Shown piece by piece: positions 59,739 to 64,000 of a stretch of DNA of 64,000 bases. The stretch is from CAYWBU01 sp942491525. Its GTDB lineage: Bacteria; Desulfobacterota; Desulfomonilia; UBA1062. The stretch covers positions 62,001 through 126,000 of the forward strand of contig CALOBW010000030.1 of NCBI GenBank assembly GCA_942491525.1, written 5' to 3'. A program made the position numbers and the translations under genes. Within the stretch, counting starts at the first letter, position 1. Every line of letters starts with the position of its first letter. Under the pieces are notes generated by a model. The model was not told the DNA's origin, did not search any database, and saw nothing but the letters and a program-made list of their open reading frames with translations.

Positions 59739-62120
59739 TTATTCTGAAATAGTAAACGGCTGTGAAGTTCCCTCATAGGGGGTGATTTCACCCAGCAGGC
59801 TCTTGGAGCTGCCGTAGATCTTGATCTTGTATGTGCCTTTCTCGGCAACCGGGAAAGCTTTATGGTGCTCAGGCAGGCCATCCGCATTCTTATCTTTGAG
59901 GTGCCAAACCACGGTCACCTTCGAATAGGCGGTTCCATCACGCTCCCACTTGAATTCGGTGTCGTAATCCCAGTCGCGGCGGACTACTTCATTGGTTTCA
60001 ACATTGATAATCTCAAAGTAGGAGTCCATGGTACGGCGGTTATTTCTGGGATGAGATCCCCAGAAGCTGACCTCAACTGCAGCATCCTTACCGATCTCAT
60101 ACTTGTCTTCAATCTCACCGATCTGCTGACCGTAGCTCTTGCCACTGGGGACATCGTCCATAACCACCTGATCAAAAGCAAAATTGTGCTGATAGTCGCG
60201 CAGGTCAAGGGGCGCAGGACCGGCAGCCACAGGCTCATCCTTGACAATGGCCTGAGCCAGCTTGTCATACTCCTGCATAAAGGCGGAGAGCTGGAGCGGA
60301 CCAAACCAGGTGCCGCCGCCGGCGTAGGTCTGCATTTCATACTCCTCACGAGTGGACATGTAGGAAGCGTAAGTATTGGTCAGACCGGCGATCACGCCGT
60401 AATCAACCAACTTTTCACCATTTTCTTTAGTAAAGCTTTTTATCAGCTGATCTTTGATGCGGCGGCCGCTCATGGTGGTCAGCTCGGTGGGCTGGGAGGC
60501 GATGGCCACATTACCGATCTTGAGCACCTGGACCGGCAGAATCTGCGGCACCAGCGGAATGGGGGTGCTGTCATTGATATTGAGGCTAAGCTCGCCCAGA
60601 TCCAAAAGAACCGGTTTCTCGGCGTGCAGATCCTTATACTCATCACTGAAGGCGCCGGGGAAGATCAGAAACTGAACGCCGGGCAGCAGGGTACAGAGCA
60701 GACTCTCCTGAACGTTCTCCCAGCTTTCAATATCCTCACGGGTGACATTCACGCCGAAGAGCGGGAATGGGGTCGGGTTGTCAGAGGGCGAACCGAAGGA
60801 GTAGGATGCGCCCATACCGGCCGGGGCGGTCCGCCTGCGATGCTCACCCTCAGGAATCCACTTCTCAGCAACATCAACATTGGAGAAATCTACAAACTCA
60901 TGTCTGAAATCGACGGAGCCTGTGACCGGAGTTGTTGCTTCAGCAAACAGATCTTTGGCCATCTGCAGATGCTTCATTACCTGAACTTCGAGCACGATAT
61001 TTTCAAAGATATAGGGCTCGGACTTGGCCTCATCCAAAGGCAACTGAGTTCTAATAATCGCACCTGCTTCGGTTTCGCTATAGCCAATATCGGTCAGAGC
61101 GGCTGTAGCCTCTTCTATACACTCCTGTTTCTTCTTGCCATCCTCCAGGACGTTCCACTTGTAATTGGTGAAGGGCACGTTGGGCGTATTGTCACCGGAG
61201 TTGGCCTGGGCAAAGGCGGCAACAAAAGGCTTCTCAGAATTATAGTCGGACCCCATCTGCTGCTCCCAGAGATAGGCAGCGATACCCTTGGAATCACCGC
61301 TAACCAGGTGGTTATCCTTACCGATGGTGTCGGGATGCACAGCGAACCAGCTTAAGGCGCCCATGGGGCGGCCGTCCTCGGCGACGAATTTGAGGAGGGT
61401 CATCTCGGTGTCGACGTTATTCTCAACTGTCTTACCATCAAATTCGCGTTTATACTTTGCACGCTCTTCAGCAGGGTTATTGGCATAGCCTTCGGTCCCG
61501 CGGTTCCAGCTGGCATTGAATAGGTCGCCACGATTAACATAGATATGGCCGGGCTCGATGTTCCTGTGGGCCCTGCGAATCGACTCGACGATGCCGTCAG
61601 CCACGGCGCGGAAGCTATCATCGATGTAGCCCATGTTGGGCACGTTGTAGAGGAAGTAGTGCGAGAAGCCGGCGATACCCGAATGGGTATGGGTAGCCGA
61701 GATGGCGATGTTGTCGTTGCTGTAATCATATTTCAATTCTTCATCTTCACTGATGATACGAGCAACCTCCTGCTTGACACCCTGAGACATGGACCAGGCA
61801 TCGGCATTGACGAAGACAACCGATTTGGCACCATCATTAACAATGAAAGTTCTGGCCCAGAGGCGGGTCGAGATGCCGGCGGTCTTCTGATCAGAGAAGG
61901 CGAATCCACCCATGGTGACCTCGGCGGCGGGACCGGTGATATCATAGATACCGACACCGATATCATAGAGGCCGTCATTTTCGGAGGACTGACCCTCTAC
62001 CTTATTAGTCTGCTCCGTATCTGTACTCTTTGAAGCAGCTGCACCGGCTGGGCCATCGCTGCTGCTGTTACAACCACCCAACAAGATCAAACAACAAAAT
62101 AGCAACAAACTTTTTTTCAT
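59739..62120 (-). CDS. Neutral ceramidase-like lipoprotein
   Basis: 793 residues. Signal ends in lipobox LGGC (Cys17). The catalytic neutral/alkaline ceramidase domain shows GVGIYDITGPAAEVTMGGFA, HTHSG (144-148), VHPD (262) and the NSGDNTPN motif at 307-314. In known enzymes this last motif is N.GDVSPN with a nucleophilic Ser; here residue 312 is Thr and Val is Asn. The C-terminal Ig-like domain follows. It probably cleaves N-acyl lipids or a modified substrate at the outer membrane. Ribosome site GGAGG fixes the start. Confidence 0.9.
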   Translation of the reverse strand: MKKSLLLFCCLILLGGCNSSSDGPAGAAASKSTDTEQTNKVEGQSSENDGLYDIGVGIYDITGPAAEVTMGGFAFSDQKTAGISTRLWARTFIVNDGAKSVVFVNADAWSMSQGVKQEVARIISEDEELKYDYSNDNIAISATHTHSGIAGFSHYFLYNVPNMGYIDDSFRAVADGIVESIRRAHRNIEPGHIYVNRGDLFNASWNRGTEGYANNPAEERAKYKREFDGKTVENNVDTEMTLLKFVAEDGRPMGALSWFAVHPDTIGKDNHLVSGDSKGIAAYLWEQQMGSDYNSEKPFVAAFAQANSGDNTPNVPFTNYKWNVLEDGKKKQECIEEATAALTDIGYSETEAGAIIRTQLPLDEAKSEPYIFENIVLEVQVMKHLQMAKDLFAEATTPVTGSVDFRHEFVDFSNVDVAEKWIPEGEHRRRTAPAGMGASYSFGSPSDNPTPFPLFGVNVTREDIESWENVQESLLCTLLPGVQFLIFPGAFSDEYKDLHAEKPVLLDLGELSLNINDSTPIPLVPQILPVQVLKIGNVAIASQPTELTTMSGRRIKDQLIKSFTKENGEKLVDYGVIAGLTNTYASYMSTREEYEMQTYAGGGTWFGPLQLSAFMQEYDKLAQAIVKDEPVAAGPAPLDLRDYQHNFAFDQVVMDDVPSGKSYGQQIGEIEDKYEIGKDAAVEVSFWGSHPRNNRRTMDSYFEIINVETNEVVRRDWDYDTEFKWERDGTAYSKVTVVWHLKDKNADGLPEHHKAFPVAEKGTYKIKIYGSSKSLLGEITPYEGTSQPFTISE

Positions 62121-62250
62121 CTGAGATCCTCCATCTACCTCAACAAGTATGTAAAAAATGAATGTCATTCTCTTATGCAAATACATTGCCGAATTTGATA
62201 AAATCCATAAGTTATTCAAATGATAAAAGTTATGTAAAAGTAGCCTCTGC

Positions 62251-62313
62251 GAGTGAATATTCACTCATTAACTAAGTGAACCTATTTTTCCCACTTTAGG
62301 TTAACTTAGTGAA
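62251..62313. promoter_or_regulatory. Cluster of AGTGAA-type operators upstream of the ceramidase gene
   Basis: GAGTGAATATTCACTC (62251-62266) is a perfect palindrome. TTAACTAAGTGAA (62268-62280) and TTAACTTAGTGAA (62301-62313) repeat its AGTGAA half, the last two 33 bases apart. All lie 130-190 bases upstream of the ceramidase ATG. The rest of the gap 62121-62489 shows a GC-rich hairpin-prone stretch near 62440-62470 and nothing else clear. Confidence 0.5.
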
Positions 62314-62489
62314 TTAATTTTCTCCATCAAAGTAAGCTCAGGAGCAGAAAACTCATGATTTCGAGAGTTTATCCCCAGAGAGAGCCGGGGCGGAATTATA
62401 CGAATAAATGCAAATGGCAGTCCAAAAACCGCCATTCAAGCGCCCCGGGCCGCAGCCGGGCGGTCCGGGAAAAACTTTACCCAGAAGCC

Positions 62490-63053
62490 CTAATCAGCTT
62501 GATCTAGCCGCCGGCTGCTCCGTTCAAGCGCCTGGGAAAGATCGGCGATGGTGCCGGAGATCTGATCAACCGAGCCGGTCACCCGCTCAACCATGCCCAC
62601 AACATAGACCTTGGCAAACCAGAAGATGGCAATGATCAGGCAGGCAATCAGGAGCAGGACCAACCCAAGGGCGATCTGCAGCTTACGGAGCATGGGATCA
62701 ACCAGCTGAGCCTTGGCATCTGCGGCCTGGGCCGCCACAATATCCGTGACATCCTTTACAATCGCCCGGAGCGGCTCCCGGGAATCGTCCAGAATCGTAG
62801 CAACACTGCTCTCCTCAATCGAAGCGATCAGATCGAGGATCTGCTGACGCTCGGCCTGGGTCAGGTTTTCAGCCTGCAGAGCATCTTGCAGCACGACCGA
62901 CAGACGGTCCAGGGCGCCGGCCAGCTCCTTAGCCGCGGCCTCAGCCCCCACCACCGTAACCTCCATGACATAGGGGCCCCTGACTATTGTCTGCTGGGCC
63001 GCGAGAACCGAGCCCAGCAGCATAAAGATTGCAAGCAGAACAAAGCGCTTCAT
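62490..63053 (-). CDS. Exported protein with coiled coil and one C-terminal membrane helix
   Basis: 187 residues. Signal peptide (1-19), then a helical periplasmic stretch (about 35-130), a strong membrane helix (LQIALGLVLLLIACLIIAIF) and a short cytoplasmic coiled tail. It begins two bases after the chemoreceptor stop, so translation is probably coupled and it may assist or modulate that receptor (inference). Family not recognised. Confidence 0.7.
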   Translation of the reverse strand: MKRFVLLAIFMLLGSVLAAQQTIVRGPYVMEVTVVGAEAAAKELAGALDRLSVVLQDALQAENLTQAERQQILDLIASIEESSVATILDDSREPLRAIVKDVTDIVAAQAADAKAQLVDPMLRKLQIALGLVLLLIACLIIAIFWFAKVYVVGMVERVTGSVDQISGTIADLSQALERSSRRLDQAD

Positions 63054-63055
63054 CA

Positions 63056-64000
63056 CTATTCCGAAACCTTAAAACGGCTGACGCTGCGGCTCAGATCGGC
63101 GGTCTCCTGCTTCAGGTTGGTGGCCGTTGAAGCCAGCTCCTCAACCGTGGAGGCATTAACCTGAGTCGATGAGTCAATATTGGTGATGGCGCGGTTGATC
63201 TCATCCACGCCACTGGACTGCTCGGTGGAAGCCGTGGCAATCTCCTTCATAATATTGGTGAAATCGCCGAGCTGGGCACTGATCGCCTGCATGGCCTCGC
63301 CCACCTGGGTCGACTTCTGGTTACCCACCTCAACCTTGCTGACAATGTCGCTGATCAGCTCCTGGATCTCGGCTGAAGAGTCGGCCGAGCGCTGGGCCAG
63401 TGATCTGACCTCCGCGGCCACCACCGCAAAACCCTTACCGTGCTCGCCAGCCCTGGCCGCCTCCACGGCCGCGTTCAGCGCCAGCAGATTGGTCTGGAAA
63501 GCCACATCATTAACGGTGGTGATGATATTCTTGATCTTCTGGGAAGCCTCATGGATCTCGGCCATCGAGCCGGTCATCTCGCCGGTCAGAGCGGTGCCGC
63601 TCGACACCGTGCGCTCCACCTCGGCCGATTTCTGATTACCACTGGCCGCGCTGCTCTCAACATGCTTGATGGTGGCGGCCAGCTGTTCGATCGTCGCCGA
63701 AATCTCCTCGACCGAAGCGGCCTGATCCTGGGCGCTGCCGGAAATCTGCTGAGCGCCGGAGGCAACCTCGACCGTGGCGTCGCGTACAATATCGGCACTG
63801 CGGGTTATGCCGCTCATTAACGACTCCAGTTTATGGATAAAAGCATTCATGCCCTCAGATGTCTGGCCGACCTCATCACCGGTCTGCACCGGCAGGCGCA
63901 CAGTCAGATCCCCATCGCCCGACGCGAGGTCACGCAGCCGGAGCGCCATATTGCGCAGCGGCCTGACCAGCGAGGCGTAGAGCGCCCAGACCACCACGGC
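63056..64000 (-). CDS. Methyl-accepting chemotaxis protein, C-terminal part (5' end outside window)
   Basis: The frame is open to the window end. It starts within the second membrane helix (VVWALYASLVRPLRNMALRL), then a HAMP domain (GDLTVRLPVQTGDEVG) and the MCP signalling coil with hairpin AFQTNLLALNAAVEAARAGE and GKGFAVVAAEVRSLAQRSA. The periplasmic sensor is outside. It ends SRFKVSE without a CheR/CheB tether. Confidence 0.95.
   Translation of the reverse strand, partial: AVVVWALYASLVRPLRNMALRLRDLASGDGDLTVRLPVQTGDEVGQTSEGMNAFIHKLESLMSGITRSADIVRDATVEVASGAQQISGSAQDQAASVEEISATIEQLAATIKHVESSAASGNQKSAEVERTVSSGTALTGEMTGSMAEIHEASQKIKNIITTVNDVAFQTNLLALNAAVEAARAGEHGKGFAVVAAEVRSLAQRSADSSAEIQELISDIVSKVEVGNQKSTQVGEAMQAISAQLGDFTNIMKEIATASTEQSSGVDEINRAITNIDSSTQVNASTVEELASTATNLKQETADLSRSVSRFKVSE

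Noticed and set aside
59862..61355. 497-residue open frame opposite the ceramidase gene
   Set aside because: Shadow frame without recognisable domains or ribosome site; the minus strand carries the ceramidase motifs.
1..64000. tRNA, rRNA and riboswitch genes
   Set aside because: Intergenic regions were read for cloverleaf-like or conserved RNA patterns and none was convincing; hairpins found are explained as terminators, operators or attC-like sites.

Overview
Organism. The window reads as chromosome of a GC-rich, anaerobic or facultatively anaerobic Gram-negative bacterium. Supporting signs are an orange-protein (ORP)-type cluster of NifX-like proteins and ferredoxin-MinD ATPases under a sigma-54 activator (a set known from strict anaerobes), a two-CW protein, outer-membrane and lipoprotein genes, a VPLPA-type C-terminal sorting signal, and FNR-type operator palindromes. 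A Desulfuromonadales/Desulfobacterota-like or anaerobic gammaproteobacterial host would fit; the sequence alone does not settle this. No rRNA, tRNA, CRISPR array or intact transposase was seen.

Layout. 0-1.7 kb: end of a metallophosphoesterase gene, a cupin gene behind an FNR-like box, a small membrane protein and a two-CW protein. 1.7-6.2 kb: sigma-54 activator, tandem activator sites, a textbook -24/-12 promoter and a tightly packed seven-gene ORP-like operon. 6.2-13.7 kb: TPR protein, GntP permease, DUF1566 protein, amino-acid permease, YtcJ-type amidohydrolase, and CoA-disulfide reductase-rhodanese fusion behind a perfect FNR consensus. 13.7-20 kb: a PH-like membrane protein, an AT-rich WG-repeat protein, then a carbohydrate block (GPH sugar symporter, MGH1-like glycosidase, GH27 alpha-galactosidase). 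20-26.7 kb: an SGNH hydrolase with a CTERM anchor and two tandem paralogous lipoproteins, each made of three ~270-residue repeats that resemble type II chelatases lacking their histidines. 26.7-35 kb: degenerate-GGDEF/EAL protein, TetR-aldolase-TetR-alcohol dehydrogenase block, hydrolase, propeller lipoprotein, membrane protein and methyltransferase. 35-48 kb: ArsR-like regulator divergent from a GH2 enzyme with two operators, outer-membrane protein, hybrid histidine kinase, HDOD protein, GH13_18 phosphorylase and a FbpABC-type ABC transporter.

48.2-56.1 kb is an AT-rich island of small genes all on the minus strand. Near-identical elements, four of them exactly 64 bp long, separate many of these genes. 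They end in ACATAAC and a GTTRRRY-like box and have the architecture of integron attC sites, so I read this as a chromosomal gene-cassette array without an integrase in view. A decayed GyrI-like gene lies inside the island. 56.2-64 kb returns to GC-rich sequence: lipoprotein, GH29 fucosidase, exported ATP-dependent DNA ligase, ceramidase-like lipoprotein with Thr at the usual Ser position, a small membrane-anchored protein and the end of a chemoreceptor gene.

How it fits together. Several glycosidases (GH27, GH2, GH29, MGH1-like, GH13_18), a sugar symporter and local regulators suggest scavenging of algal or host glycans and compatible solutes. Anaerobic redox control is suggested by the ORP cluster and the FNR-type sites. 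The most novel-looking items are the triplicated chelatase-like lipoproteins and the attC-like cassette array.
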